This document shows positions 25,131-40,396 of a stretch of DNA of 64,000 nt, one piece after another. Under the pieces are notes generated by a model, which had not been told where the DNA came from, made no database searches, and worked only from the letters and a program-made list of their open reading frames with translations. Origin of the DNA: Phorcus lineatus (Eukaryota; Mollusca; Gastropoda; Trochida; Trochidae); contig OV121090.1 in NCBI GenBank assembly GCA_921293015.1, positions 2,728,001 to 2,792,000 of the forward strand, given 5' to 3'. Every line of letters starts with the position of its first letter. Position 1 is the first letter of the stretch. The position numbers and the translations under genes were made by a program.

Positions 25131-28100
25131 TTGATGAAAGTTTGGTTCAGAAATATGCATTTTCAAGAAAGTTATTGCAAAAGGACTGATTTTATGGTTG
25201 TTTTCGACTTAGACTTTTTCCGCGACTTTGGTCAAAATCGGATAAATGTACCTCTGCTAGGTCGAAACTGGAGCCCAAACCAAAAATCTGATAGCAAATT
25301 CATATTACTCAATCGACAGGACGCAATGTGGTGGACATTTGACCAAGGTTTGGATTCAAAATATGCATTTTGAAGAAAGATATAACGCTAGATGCAACCG
25401 TATGTATATAAGAAACTTAGAAGTTTGAAGGTGGTTCAAAACTCGCTTAACGGACCTCTATAAGCTACTGTCTGGGAACCAAACCAAGAATCTGACAGTA
25501 AATTAGTATTACTCAATCGAAAGAACACATTGTAATGTACATTTGATGAAAGTTTGGTTCAGAAATATGCATTTTCAAGAAAGTTATTGCAAAAGGACTG
25601 ATTTTATGGTTGTTTTCGACTTAGACTTTTTCTGCAACTTTGGTCAAAATCGGATAAATGTACCTCTGCTAGGTCGAAACTGGAGCCCAAACCAAGAATC
25701 TGATAGCAAATTCATATTACTCAATCGACAGGACGCAATGTGGTGGACATTTGACCAAGGTTTGGATTCAAAATATGCATTTTGAAGAAAGATATAACGA
25801 TAGATGCAACCGTATGTATATAAGAAACTTAGAAGTTTGAAGGTGGTTCAAAACTCGCTTAACGGACCTCTATAAGCTACTGTCTGGGAACCAAACCAAG
25901 AATCTGACAGTAAATTAGTATTACTCAATCGAAAGAACACATTGTAATGTACATTTGATGAAAGTTTGGTTCAGAAATATGCATTTTCAAGAAAGTTATT
26001 GCAAAAGGACTGATTTTATGGTTGTTTTCGACTTAGACTTTTTCTGCAACTTTGGTCAAAATCGGATAAATGTACCTCTGCTAGGTCGAAACTGGAGCCC
26101 AAACCAAGAATCTGATAGCAAATTCATATTACTCAATCGACAGGACGCAATGTGGTGGACATTTGACCAAGGTTTGGATTCAAAATATGCATTTTGAAGA
26201 AAGATATAACGATAGATGCAACCGTATGTATATAAGAAACTTAGAAGTTTGAAGGTGGTTCAAAACTCGCTAAACGGACCTCTATAAGCTACTGTCTGGG
26301 AACCAAACCAAGAATCTGACAGTAAATTAGTATTACTCAATCGAAAGAACACATTGTAATGTACATTTGATGAAAGTTTGGTTCAGAAATATGCATTTTC
26401 AAGAAAGTTATTGCAAAAGGACTGATTTTATGGTTGTTTTCGACTTAGACTTTTTCCGCGACTTTGGTCAAAATCGGATAAATGTACCTCTGCTAGGTCG
26501 AAACTGGAGCCCAAACCAAGAATCTGATAGCAAATTCATATTACTCAATCGACAGGACGCAATGTGGTGGACATTTGACCAAGGTTTGGATTCAAAATAT
26601 GCATTTTGAAGAAAGATATAACGATAGATGCAACCGTATATATATAATAAACTTAGAAGTTTGAAGGTGGTTCAAAACTCGCTAAACGGACCTCTATAAG
26701 CTACTGTGTGGGAGCCAAACCAAGAATCTGACAGTAAATTAGTATTACTCAATCGAAAGAACACATTGTAATGTACATTTGATGAAAGTTTGGTTCAGAA
26801 ATATGCATTTTCAAGAAAGTTATTGCAAAAGGACTGATTTTATGGTTGTTTTCGACTTAGACTTTTTCCGCGACTTTGGTCAAAATCGGATAAATGTACC
26901 TCTGCTAGGTCGAAACTGGAGCCCAAACCAAAAATCTGATAGCAAATTCATATTACTCAATCGACAGGACGCAATGTGGTGGACATTTGACCAAGGTTTG
27001 GATTCAAAATATGCATTTTGAAGAAAGATATAACGCTAGATGCAACCGTATGTATATAAGAAACTTAGAAGTTTGAAGGTGGTTCAAAACTCGCTTAACG
27101 GACCTCTATAAGCTACTGTCTGGGAACCAAACCAAGAATCTGACAGTAAATTAGTATTACTCAATCGAAAGAACACATTGTAATGTACATTTGATGAAAG
27201 TTTGGTTCAGAAATATGCATTTTCAAGAAAGTTATTGCAAAAGGACTGATTTTATGGTTGTTTTCGACTTAGACTTTTTCTGCAACTTTGGTCAAAATCG
27301 GATAAATGTACCTCTGCTAGGTCGAAACTGGAGCCCAAACCAAGAATCTGATAGCAAATTCATATTACTCAATCGACAGGACGCAATGTGGTGGACATTT
27401 GACCAAGGTTTGGATTCAAAATATGCATTTTGAAGAAAGATATAACGATAGATGCAACCGTATGTATATAAGAAACTTAGAAGTTTGAAGGTGGTTCAAA
27501 ACTCGATAAACGGACCTCTATAAGCTACTGTCTGGGAACCAAACCAAGAATCTGACAGTAAATTAGTATTACTCAATCGAAAGAACACATTGTAATGTAC
27601 ATTTGATGAAAGTTTGGTTCAGAAATATGCATTTTCAAGAAAGTTATTGCAAAAGGACTGATTTTATGGTTGTTTTCGACTTAGAATTTTTCCGCGACTT
27701 TGGTCAAAATCGGATAAATGTACCTCTGCTAGGTCGAAACTGGAGCCCAAACCAAGAATCTGATAGCAAATTCATATTACTCAATCGACAGGACGCAATG
27801 TGGTGGACATTTGACCAAGGTTTGGATTCAAAATATGCATTTTGAAGAAAGTTATAACGCTAGATGCAACCGTATATATATAATAAACTTAGAAGTTTGA
27901 AGGTGGTTCAAAACTCGCTAAACGGACCTCTATAAGCTACTGTCTGGGAGCCAAACCAAGAATCTGACGGTAAATTAGTATTACTCAACCGAAAGAACAC
28001 ATTGTAATGTACATTTGATGAAAGTTTGGTTCAGAAATATGCATTTTCAAGAAAGTTATTGCAAAAGGACTGATTTTATGGTTGTTTTCGACTTAGAATT

Positions 28101-31100
28101 TTTCCGCGACTTTGGTCAAAATCGGATAAATGTACCTCTGCTAGGTCGAAACTGGAGCCCAAACCAAGAATCTGATAGCAAATTCATATTACTCAATCGA
28201 CAGGACGCAATGTGGTGGACATTTGACCAAGGTTTGGATTCAAAATATGCATTTTGAAGAAAGTTATAACGCTAGATGCAACCGTATATATATAAAAAAA
28301 ACTTATATTAGAAGTTTGAAGGTGGTTCAAAACTCGCTAAACGGACCTCTATAAGCTACTGTGTGGGAGCCAAACCAAGAATCTGACAGTAAATTAGTAT
28401 TACTCAATCGAAAGAACACATTGTAATGTACATTTGATGAAAGTTTGGTTCAGAAATATGCATTTTCAAGAAAGTTATTGCAAAAGGACTGATTTTATGG
28501 TTGTTTTCGACATAGACTTTTTCTGCAACTTTGGTCAAAATCGGATAAATGTACCTCTGCTAGGTCGAAACTGGAGCCCAAACCAAGAATCTGATAGCAA
28601 ATTCATATTACTCAATCGACAGGACGCAATGTGGTGGACATTTGACCAAGGTTTGGATTCAAAATATGCATTTTGAAGAAAGTTATAACGCTAGATGCAA
28701 CCGTATATATATAATAAACTTAGAAGTTTGAAGGTGGTTCAAAACTCGCTAAACGGACCTCTATAAGCTACTGTCTGGGAGCCAAACCAAGAATCTGACG
28801 GTAAATTAGTATTACTCAATCGAAAGAACACATTGTAATGTACATTTGATGAAAGTTTGGTTCAGAAATATGCATTTTCAAGAAAGTTATTGCAAAAGGA
28901 CTGATTTTATGGTTGTTTTCGACTTAGACTTTTTCCGCGACTTTGGTCAAAATCGGATAAATGTACCTCTGCTAGGTCGAAACTGGAGCCCAAACCAAGA
29001 ATCTGATAGCAAATTCATATTACTCAATCGACAGGACGCAATGTGGTGGACATTTGACCAAGGTTTGGATTCAAAATATGCATTTTGAAGAAAGTTATAA
29101 CGCTAGATGCAACCGTATATATATAAGAAACTTATATTAGAAGTTTGAAGGTGGTTCAAAACTCGCTAAACGGACCTCTATAAGCTACTGTGTGGGAGCC
29201 AAACCAAGATTCTGACAGTAAATTAGTATTACTCAATCGAAAGAACACATTGTAATGTACATTTGATGAAAGTTTGGTTCAGAAATATGCATTTTCAAGA
29301 AAGTTATTGCAAAAGGACTGATTTTATGGTTGTTTTCGACTTAGACTTTTTCCTCGACTTTGGTCAAAATCGGATAAATGTACCTCTGCTAGGTCGAAAC
29401 TGGAGCCCAAACCAAAAATCTGATAGCAAATTCATATTACTCAATCGACAGGACGCAATGTGGTGGACATTTGACCAAGGTTTGGATTCAAAATATGCAT
29501 TTTGAAGAAAGATATAACGCTAGATGCAACCGTATGTATATAAGAAACTTAGAAGTTTGAAGGTGGTTCAAAACTCGCTTAACGGACCTCTATAAGCTAC
29601 TGTCTGGGAACCAAACCAAGAATCTGACAGTAAATTAGTATTACTCAATCGAAAGAACACATTGTAATGTACATTTGATGAAAGTTTGGTTCAGAAATAT
29701 GCATTTTCAAGAAAGTTATTGCAAAAGGACTGATTTTATGGTTGTTTTCGACATAGACTTTTTCTGCAACTTTGGTCAAAATCGGATAAATGTACCTCTG
29801 CTAGGTCGAAACTGGAGCCCAAACCAAGAATCTGATAGCAAATTCATATTACTCAATCGACAGGACGCAATGTGGTGGACATTTGACCAAGGTTTGGATT
29901 CAAAATATGCATTTTGAAGAAAGTTATAACGCTAGATGCAACCGTATGTATATAATAAACTTAGAAGTTTGAAGGTGGTTCAAAACTCGCTAAACGGACC
30001 TCTATAAGCTACTGTCTGGGAGCCAAACCAAGAATCTGACAGTAAATTAGTATTACTCAATCGAAAGAACACATTGTAATGTACATTTGATGAAAGTTTG
30101 GTTCAGAAATATGCATTTTCAAGAAAGTTATTGCAAAAGGACTGATTTTATGGTTGTTTTCGACATAGACTTTTTCCGCGACTTTGGTCAAAATCGGATA
30201 AATGTACCTCTGCTAGGTCGAAACTGGAGCCCAAACCAAGAATCTGATAGCAAATTCATATTACTCAATCGACAGGACGCAATGTGGTGGACATTTGACC
30301 AAGGTTTGGATTCAAAATATGCATTTTGAAGAAAGTTATAACGCTAGATGCAACCGTATATATATAAGAAACTTAGAAGTTTGAAGGTGGTTCAAAACTC
30401 GCTAAACGGACCTCTATAAGCTACTGTCTGGGAGCCAAACCAAGAATTTGACAGTAAATTAGTATTACTCAATCGAAAGAACACATTGTAATGTACATTT
30501 GATGAAAGTTTGGTTCAGAAATATGCATTTTCAAGAAAGTTATTGCAAAAGGACTGATTTTATGGTTGTTTTCGACTTAGAATTTTTCCGCGACTTTGGT
30601 CAAAATCGGATAAATGTACCTCTGCTAGGTCGAAACTGGAGCCCAAACCAAGAATCTGATAGCAAATTCATATTACTCAATCGACAGGACGCAATGTGGT
30701 GGCCATTTGACCAAGGTTTGGATTCAAAATATGCATTTTGAAGAAAGTTATAACGCTAGATGCAACCGTATATATATAAGAAACTTAGAAGTTTGAAGGT
30801 GGTTCAAAACTCGCTAAACGGACCTCTATAAGCTACTGTCTGGGAGCCAAACCAAGAATCTGACGGTAAATTAGTATTACTCAATCGAAAGAACACATTG
30901 TAATGTACATTTGATGAAAGTTTGGTTCAGAAATATGCATTTTCAAGAAAGTTATTGCAAAAGGACTGATTTTATGGTTGTTTTCGACTTAGACTTTTTC
31001 CGCGACTTTGGTCAAAATCGGATAAATGTACCTCTGCTAGGTCGAAACTGGAGCCCAAACCAAGAATCTGATAGCAAATTCATATTACTCAATCGACAGG

Positions 31101-34100
31101 ACGCAATGTGGTGGACATTTGACCAAGGTTTGGATTCAAAATATGCATTTTGAAGAAAGTTATAACGCTAGATGCAACCGTATATATATAATAAACTTAG
31201 AAGTTTGAAGGTGGTTCAAAACTCGCTAAACGGACCTCTATAAGCTACTGTGTGGGAGCCAAACCAAGAATCTGACAGTAAATTAGTATTACTCAATCGA
31301 AAGAACACATTGTAATGTACATTTGATGAAAGTTTGGTTCAGAAATATGCATTTTCAAGAAAGTTATTGCAAAAGGACTGATTTTATGGTTGTTTTCGAC
31401 TTAGACTTTTTCCGCGACTTTGGTCAAAATCGGATAAATGTACCTCTGCTAGGTCGAAACTGGAGCCCAAACCAAAAATCTGATAGCAAATTCATATTAC
31501 TTAATCGACAGGACGCAATGTGGTGGACATTTGACCAAGGTTTGGATTCAAAATATGCATTTTGAAGAAAGTTATAACGCTAGATGCAACCGTATATATA
31601 TAAGAAACTTAGAAGTTTGAAGGTGGTTCAAAACTCGCTAAACGGACCTCTATAAGCTACTGTGTGGGAGCCAAACCAAGAATCTGACAGTAAATTAGTA
31701 TTACTCAATCGAAAGAACACATTGTAATGTACATTTGATGAAAGTTTGGTTCAGAAATATGCATTTTCAAGAAAGTTATTGCAAAAGGACTGATTTTATG
31801 GTTGTTTTCGACTTAGAATTTTTCCGCGACTTTGGTCAAAATCGGATAAATGTACCTCTGCTAGGTCGAAACTGGAGCCCAAACCAAGAATCTGATAGCA
31901 AATTCATATTACTCAATCGACAGGACGCAATGTGGTGGACATTTGACCAAGGTTTGGATTCAAAATATGCATTTTGAAGAAAGTTATAACGCTAGATGCA
32001 ACCGTATATATATAATAAACTTAGAAGTTTGAAGGTGGTTCAAAACTCGCTAAACGGACCTCTATAAGCTACTGTGTGGGAGCCAAACCAAGAATCTGAC
32101 AGTAAATTAGTATTACTCAATCGAAAGAACACATTGTAATGTACATTTGATGAAAGTTTGGTTCAGAAATATGCATTTTCAAGAAAGTTATTGCAAAAGG
32201 ACTGATTTTATGGTTGTTTTCGACTTAGACCTTTTCCGCGACTTTGGTCAAAATCGGATAAATGTACCTCTGCTAGGTCGAAACTGGAGCCCAAACCAAA
32301 AATCTGATAGCAAATTCATATTACTCAATCGACAGGACGCAATGTGGTGGACATTTGACCAAGGTTTGGATTCAAAATATGCATTTTGAAGAAAGTTATA
32401 ACGCTAGATGCAACCGTATATATATAAGAAACTTAGAAGTTTGAAGGTGGTTCAAAACTCGCTAAACGGACCTCTATAAGCTACTGTCTGGGAGCCAAAC
32501 CAAAAATCTGACGGTAAATTAGTATTACTCAATCGAAAGAACACATTGTAATGTACATTTGATGAAAGTTTGGTTCAGAAATATGCATTTTCAAGAAAGT
32601 TATTGCAAAAGGACTGATTTTATGGTTGTTTTCGACTTAGACTTTTTCCGCGACTTTGGTCAAAATCGGATAAATGTACCTCTGCTAGGTCGAAACTGGA
32701 GCCCAAACCAAAAATCTGATAGCAAATTCATATTACTCAATCGACAGGACGCAATGTGGTGGACATTTGACCAAGGTTTGGATTCAAAATATGCATTTTG
32801 AAGAAAGTTATAACGCTAGATGCAACCGTATATATATAAGAAACTTAGAAGTTTGAAGGTGGTTCAAAACTCGCTAAACGGACCTCTATAAGCTACTGTG
32901 TGGGAGCCAAACCAAGAATCTGACAGTAAATTAGTATTACTCAATCGAAAGAACACATTGTAATGTACATTTGATGAAAGTTTGGTTCAGAAATATGCAT
33001 TTTCAAGAAAGTTATTGCAAAAGGACTGATTTTATGGTTGTTTTCGACTTAGAATTTTTTCGCGACTTTGGTCAAAATCGGATAAATGTACCTCTGCTAG
33101 GTCGAAACTGGAGCCCAAACCAAGAATCTGATAGCAAATTCATATTACTCAATCGACAGGACGCAATGTGGTGGACATTTGACCAAGGTTTGGATTCAAA
33201 ATATGCATTTTGAAGAAAGTTATAACGCTAGATGCAACCGTATATATATAATAAACTTAGAAGTTTGAAGGTGGTTCAAAACTCGCTAAACGGACCTCTA
33301 TAAGCTACTGTCTGGGAGCCAAACCAAGAATCTGACGGTAAATTAGTATTACTCAATCGAAAGAACACATTGTAATGTACATTTGATGAAAGTTTGGTTC
33401 AGAAATATGCATTTTCAAGAAAGTTATTGCAAAAGGACTGATTTTATGGTTGTTTTCGACTTAGACTTTTTCCGCGACTTTGGTCAAAATCGGATAAATG
33501 TACCTCTGCTAGGTCGAAACTGGAGCCCAAACCAAGAATCTGATAGCAAATTCATATTACTCAATCGACAGGACGCAATGTGGTGGACATTTGACCAAGG
33601 TTTGGATTCAAAATATGCATTTTGAAGAAAGTTATAACGCTAGATGCAACCGTATATATATAAGAAACTTATATTAGAAGTTTGAAGGTGGTTCAAAACT
33701 CGCTAAACGGACCTCTATAAGCTACTGTCTGGGAGCCAAACCAAGAATCTGACAGTAAATTAGTATTACTCAATCGAAAGAACACATTGTAATGTACATT
33801 TGATGAAAGTTTGGTTCAGAAATATGCATTTTCAAGAAAGTTATTGCGAAAGGACTGATTTTATGGTTGTTTTCGACTTAGAATTTTTCCGCGACTTTGG
33901 TCAAAATCGGATAAATGTACCTCTGCTAGGTCGAAACTGGAGCCCAAACCAAGAATCTGATAGCAAATTCATATTACTCAATCGACAGGACGCAATGTGG
34001 TGGACATTTGACCAAGGTTTGGATTCAAAATATGCATTTTGAAGAAAGTTATAACGCTAGATGCAACCGTATATATATAAGAAACTTAGAAGTTTGAAGG

Positions 34101-37100
34101 TGGTTCAAAACTCGCTAAACGGACCTCTATAAGCTACTGTCTGGGAGCCAAACCAAGAATCTGACGGTAAATTAGTATTACTCAACCGAAAGAACACATT
34201 GTAATGTACATTTGATGAAAGTTTGGTTCAGAAATATGCATTTTCAAGAAAGTTATTGCAAAAGGACTGATTTTATGGTTGTTTTCGACTTAGACCTTTT
34301 CCGCGACTTTGGTCAAAATCGGATAAATGTACCTCTGCTAGGTCGAAACTGGAGCCCAAACCAAAAATCTGATAGCAAATTCATATTACTCAATCGACAG
34401 GACGCAATGTGGTGGACATTTGACCAAGGTTTGGATTCAAAATATGCATTTTGAAGAAAGTTATAACGCTAGATGCAACCGTATATATATAAGAAACTTA
34501 GAAGTTTGAAGGTGGTTCAAAACTCGCTAAACGGACCTCTATAAGCTACTGTGTGGGAGCCAAACCAAGAATCTGACAGTAAATTAGTATTACTCAATCG
34601 AAAGAACACATTGTAATGTACATTTGATGAAAGTTTGGTTCAGAAATATGCATTTTCAAGAAAGTTATTGCAAAAGGACTGATTTTATGGTTGTTTTCGA
34701 CTTAGAATTTTTTCGCGACTTTGGTCAAAATCGGATAAATGTACCTCTGCTAGGTCGAAACTGGAGCCCAAACCAAGAATCTGATAGCAAATTCATATTA
34801 CTCAATCGACAGGACGCAATGTGGTGGACATTTGACCAAGGTTTGGATTCAAAATATGCATTTTGAAGAAAGTTATAACGCTAGATGCAACCGTATATAT
34901 ATAATAAACTTAGAAGTTTGAAGGTGGTTCAAAACTCGCTAAACGGACCTCTATAAGCTACTGTCTGGGAGCCAAACCAAGAATCTGACAGTAAATTAGT
35001 ATTACTCAATCGAAAGAACACATTGTAATGTACATTTGATGAAAGTTTGGTTCAGAAATATGCATTTTCAAGAAAGTTATTGCAAAAGGACTGATTTTAT
35101 GGTTGTTTTCGACTTAGACTTTTTCCGCGACTTTGGTCAAAATCGGATAAATGTACCTCTGCTAGGTCGAAACTGGAGCCCAAACCAAGAATCTGATAGC
35201 AAATTCATATTACTCAATCGACAGGACGCAATGTGGTGGACATTTGACCAAGGTTTGGATTCAAAATATGCATTTTGAAGAAAGTTATAACGCTAGATGC
35301 AACCGTATATATATAAGAAACTTAGAAGTTTGAAGGTGGTTCAAAACTCGCTAAACGGACCTCTATAAGCTACTGTCTGGGAGCCAAACCAAGAATCTGA
35401 CGGTAAATTAGTATTACTCAATCGAAAGAACACATTGTAATGTACATTTGATGAAAGTTTGGTTCAGAAATATGCATTTTCAAGAAAGTTATTGCAAAAG
35501 GACTGATTTTATGGTTGTTTTCGACTTAGAATTTTTCCGCGACTTTGGTCAAAATCGGATAAATGTACCTCTGCTAGGTCGAAACTGGAGCCCAAACCAA
35601 GAATCTGATAGCAAATTCATATTACTCAATCGACAGGACGCAATGTGGTGGACATTTGACCAAGGTTTGGATTCAAAATATGCATTTTGAAGAAAGTTAT
35701 AACGCTAGATGCAACCGTATATATATAATAAACTTAGAAGTTTGAAGGTGGTTCAAAACTCGCTAAACGGACCTCTATAAGCTACTGTGTGGGAGCCAAA
35801 CCAAGAATCTGACAGTAAATTAGTATTACTCAATCGAAAGAACACATTGTAATGTACATTTGATGAAAGTTTGTTTCAGAAATATGCATTTTCAAGAAAG
35901 TTATTGCAAAAGGACTGATTTTATGGTTGTTTTCGACTTAGACCTTTTCCGCGACTTTGGTCAAAATCGGATAAATGTACCTCTGCTAGGTCGAAACTGG
36001 AGCCCAAACCAAGAATCTGATAGCAAATTCATATTACTCAATCGACAGGACGCAATGTGGTGGACATTTGACCAAGGTTTGGATTCAAAATATGCATTTT
36101 GAAGAAAGTTATAACGCTAGATGCAACCGTATATATATAAGAAACTTAGAAGTTTGAAGGTGGTTCAAAACTCGCTAAACGGACCTCTATAAGCTACTGT
36201 GTGGGAGCCAAACCAAGAATCTGACAGTAAATTAGTATTACTCAATCGAAAGAACACATTGTAATGTACATTTGATGAAAGTTTGGTTCAGAAATATGCA
36301 TTTTCAAGAAAGTTATTGCAAAAGGACTGATTTTATGGTTGTTTTCGACTTAGAATTTTTTCGCGACTTTGGTCAAAATCGGATAAATGTACCTCTGCTA
36401 GGTCGAAACTGGAGCCCAAACCAAGAATCTGATAGCAAATTCATATTACTCAATCGACAGGACGCAATGTGGTGGACATTTGACCAAGGTTTGGATTCAA
36501 AATATGCATTTTGAAGAAAGTTATAACGCTAGATGCAACCGTATATATATAATAAACTTAGAAGTTTGAAGGTGGTTCAAAACTCGCTAAACGGACCTCT
36601 ATAAGCTACTGTCTGGGAGCCAAACCAAGAATCTGACGGTAAATTAGTATTACTCAATCGAAAGAACACATTGTAATGTACATTTGATGAAAGTTTGGTT
36701 CAGAAATATGCATTTTCAAGAAAGTTATTGCAAAAGGACTGATTTTATGGTTGTTTTCGACTTAGAATTTTTCCGCGACTTTGGTCAAAATCGGATAAAT
36801 GTACCTCTGCTAGGTCGAAACTGGAGCCCAAACCAAGAATCTGATAGCAAATTCATATTACTCAATCGACAGGACGCAATGTGGTGGACATTTGACCAAG
36901 GTTTGGATTCAAAATATGCATTTTGAAGAAAGTTATAACGCTAGATGCAACCGTATATATATAATAAACTTAGAAGTTTGAAGGTGGTTCAAAACTCGCT
37001 AAACGGACCTCTATAAGCTACTGTCTGGGAGCCAAACCAAGAATCTGACGGTAAATTAGTATTACTCAATCGAAAGAACACATTGTAATGTACATTTGAT

Positions 37101-37507
37101 GAAAGTTTGGTTCAGAAATATGCATTTTCAAGAAAGTTATTGCAAAAGGACTGATTTTATGGTTGTTTTCGACTTAGACTTTTTCCGCGACTTTGGTCAA
37201 AATCGGATAAATGTACCTCTGCTAGGTCGAAACTGGAGCCCAAACCAAAAATCTGATAGCAAATTCATATTACTCAATCGACAGGACGCAATGTGGTGGA
37301 CATTTGACCAAGGTTTGGATTCAAAATATGCATTTTGAAGAAAGTTATAACGCTAGATGCAACCGTATATATATAAGAAACTTAGAAGTTTGAAGGTGGT
37401 TCAAAACTCGCTAAACGGACCTCTATAAGCTACTGTCTGGGAGCCAAACCAAGAATCTGACAGTAAATTAGTATTACTCAATCGAAAGAACACATTGTAA
37501 TGTACAT
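25131..37507 (+). repeat. 30-unit higher-order repeat, copy 2 (12,377 bp)
   Basis: Units 61-90 mirror units 31-60: 7-bp gain (28015), CGACATAGAC plus CTGCAA (28434), 5-bp gain (28846), CGACATAGAC with GAATTTGAC (30087), TTACTTAATCGAC (near 31496), 5-bp gain (33383), TTGCGAAAGG (near 33845) and GACCTTTTCC (34212 and 35860). Whole-unit differences cancel in length. Copy 2 has an extra unit at 27603 and two units (31735, 32147) where copy 1 has one (18946). It lacks counterparts of copy-1 units 20599 and 21423. Private changes in copy 2 include TTCCTCGAC near 29350 and GTGGCCATT near 30700. Confidence 0.87.
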
Positions 37508-40396
37508 TTGATGAAAGTTTGGTTCAGAAATATGCATTTTCAAGAAAGTTATTGCAAAAGGACTGATTTTATGGTTGTTTTCGACTTAGAATTTTTTCGC
37601 GACTATGGTCAAAATCGGATAAATGTACCTCTGCTAGGTCGAAACTGGAGCCCAAACCAAGATTCTGATAGCAAATTCATATTACTCAATCGACAGGACG
37701 CAATGTGGTGGCCATTTGACCAAGGTTTGGATTCAAAATATGCATTTTGAAGAAAGTTATAACGCTAGATGCAACCGTATATATATAATAAACTTAGAAG
37801 TTTGAAGGTGGTTCAAAACTCGCTAAACGGACCTCTATAAGCTACTGTCTGGGAGCCAAACCAAGAATCTGACGGTAAATTAGTATTACTCAATCGAAAG
37901 AACACATTGTAATGTACATTTGATGAAAGTTTGGTTCAGAAATATGCATTTTCAAGAAAGTTATTGCAAAAGGACTGATTTTATGGTTGTTTTCGACTTA
38001 GACTTTTTCCGCGACTTTGGTCAAAATCGGATAAATGTACCTCTGCTAGGTCGAAACTGGAGCCCAAACCAAGAATCTGATAGCAAATTCATATTACTCA
38101 ATCGACAGGACGCAATGTGGTGGACATTTGACCAAGGTTTGGATTCAAAATATGCATTTTGAAGAAAGTTATAACGCTAGATGCAACCGTATATATATAA
38201 GAAACTTATAGTAGAAGTTTGAAGGTGGTTCAAAACTCGCTAAACGGACCTCTATAAGCTACTGTCTGGGAGCCAAACCAAGAATCTGACAGTAAATTAG
38301 TATTACTCAATCGAAAGAACACATTGTAATGTACATTTGATGAAAGTTTGGTTCAGAAATATGCATTTTCAAGAAAGTTATTGCAAAAGGACTGATTTTA
38401 TGGTTGTTTTCGACTTAGACTTTTTCCGCGACTTTGGTCAAAATCGGATAAATGTACCTCTGCTAGGTCGAAACTGGAGCCCAAACCAAAAATCTGATAG
38501 CAAATTCATATTACTCAATCGACAGAACGCAATGTGGTGGACATTTGACCAAGGTTTGGATTCAAAATATGCATTTTGAAGAAAGTTATAACGCTAGATG
38601 CAACCGTATATATATAAGAAACTTAGAAGTTTGAAGGTGGTTCAAAACTCGCTAAACGGACCTCTATAAGCTACTGTCTGGGAGCCAAACCAAGAATCTG
38701 ACAGTAAATTAGTATTACTCAATCGAAAGAACACATTGTAATGTACATTTGATGAAAGTTTGGTTCAGAAATATGCATTCTCAAGAAAGTTATTGCAAAA
38801 GGACTGATTTTATGGTTGTTTTCGACTTAGAATTTTTTCGCGACTTTGGTCAAAATCGGATAAATGTACCTCTGCTAGGTCGAAACTGGAGCCCAAACCA
38901 AGAATCTGATAGCAAATTCATATTACTCAATCGACAGGACGCAATGTGGTGGACATTTGACCAAGGTTTGGATTCAAAATATGCATTTTGAAGAAAGTTA
39001 TAACGCTAGATGCAACCGTATATATATAATAAACTTAGAAGTTTGAAGGTGGTTCAAAACTCGCTAAACGGACCTCTATAAGCTACTGTCTGGGAGCCAA
39101 ACCAAGAATCTGACGGTAAATTAGTATTACTCAATCGAAAGAACACATTGTAATGTACATTTGATGAAAGTTTGGTTCAGAAATATGCATTTTCAAGAAA
39201 GTTATTGCAAAAGGACTGATTTTATGGTTGTTTTCGACTTAGAATTTTTTCGCGACTTTGGTCAAAATCGGATAAATGTACCTCTGCTAGGTCGAAACTG
39301 GAGCCCAAACCAAGAATCTGATAGCAAATTCATATTACTCAATCGACAGGACGCAATGTGGTGGACATTTGACCAAGGTTTGGATTCAAAATATGCATTT
39401 TGAAGAAAGTTATAACGCTAGATGCAACTGTATATATATAATAAACTTAGAAGTTTGAAGGTGGTTCAAAACTCGCTAAACGGACCTCTATAAGCTACTG
39501 TCTGGGAGCCAAACCAAGAATCTGACGGTAAATTAGTATTACTCAATCGAAAGAACACATTGTAATGTACATTTGATGAAAGTTTGGTTCAGAAATATGC
39601 ATTTTCAAGAAAGTTATTGCAAAAGGACTGATTTTATGGTTGTTTTCGACTTAGAATTTTTCCGCGACTTTGGTCAAAATCGGATAAATGTACCTCTGCT
39701 AGGTCGAATCTGGAGCCCAAACCAAGAATCTGATAGCAAATTCATATTACTCAATCGACAGGACGCAATGTGGTGGACATTTGACCAAGGTTTGGATTCA
39801 AAATATGCATTTTGAAGAAAGTTATAACGCTAGATGCAACCGTATATATATAAGAAACTTAGAAGTTTGAAGGTGGTTCAAAACTCGCTAAACGGACCTC
39901 TATAAGCTACTGTCTGGGAGCCAAACCAAGAATCTGACAGTAAATTAGTATTACTCAATCGAAAGAACACATTGTAATGTACATTTGATGAAAGTTTGGT
40001 TCAGAAATATGCATTTTCAAGAAAGTTATTGCAAAAGGACTGATTTTATGGTTGTTTTCGACTTAGAATTTTTTCGCGACTTTGGTCAAAATCGGATAAA
40101 TGTACCTCTGCTAGGTCGAAACTGGAGCCCAAACCAAGAATCTGATAGCAAATTCATATTACTCAATCGACAGGACGCAATGTGGTGGACATTTGACCAA
40201 GGTTTGGATTCAAAATATGCATTTTGAAGAAAGTTATAACGCTAGATGCAACCGTATATATATAATAAACTTAGAAGTTTGAAGGTGGTTCAAAACTCGC
40301 TAAACGGACCTCTATAAGCTACTGTCTGGGAGCCAAACCAAGAATCTGACAGTAAATTAGTATTACTCAATCGAAAGAACACATTGTAATGTACAT
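37508..40396 (+). repeat. Irregular block after the 30-mer (units 91-97)
   Basis: Unit 91 is the most changed here: GACTATGGTC, CAAGATTCTG and GTGGCCATTT. Unit 92 has the 5-bp gain with one base different (CTTATAGTAG near 38206). Private changes: CAGAACGC (unit 93, near 38523), GCATTCTCAAG (unit 94, near 38776), CAACTGTAT (unit 95, near 39425) and TCGAATCTGG (unit 96, near 39705). Four of the next five units (94, 95, 97) or their neighbours carry GAATTTTTTCGCGA. The 5-bp gain units at 37920 and 40397 are six units apart, so this may be a longer relative of the following 5-unit HOR. Confidence 0.7.

Noticed and set aside
12754-37507. The 30-unit duplication as a pure assembly artefact
   Set aside because: An exact false duplication should be near-identical. 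The two copies instead differ by whole-unit gains and losses and by private substitutions (for example TTCCTCGAC near 29350 and GTGGCCATT near 30700). Not excluded without reads, but less likely.
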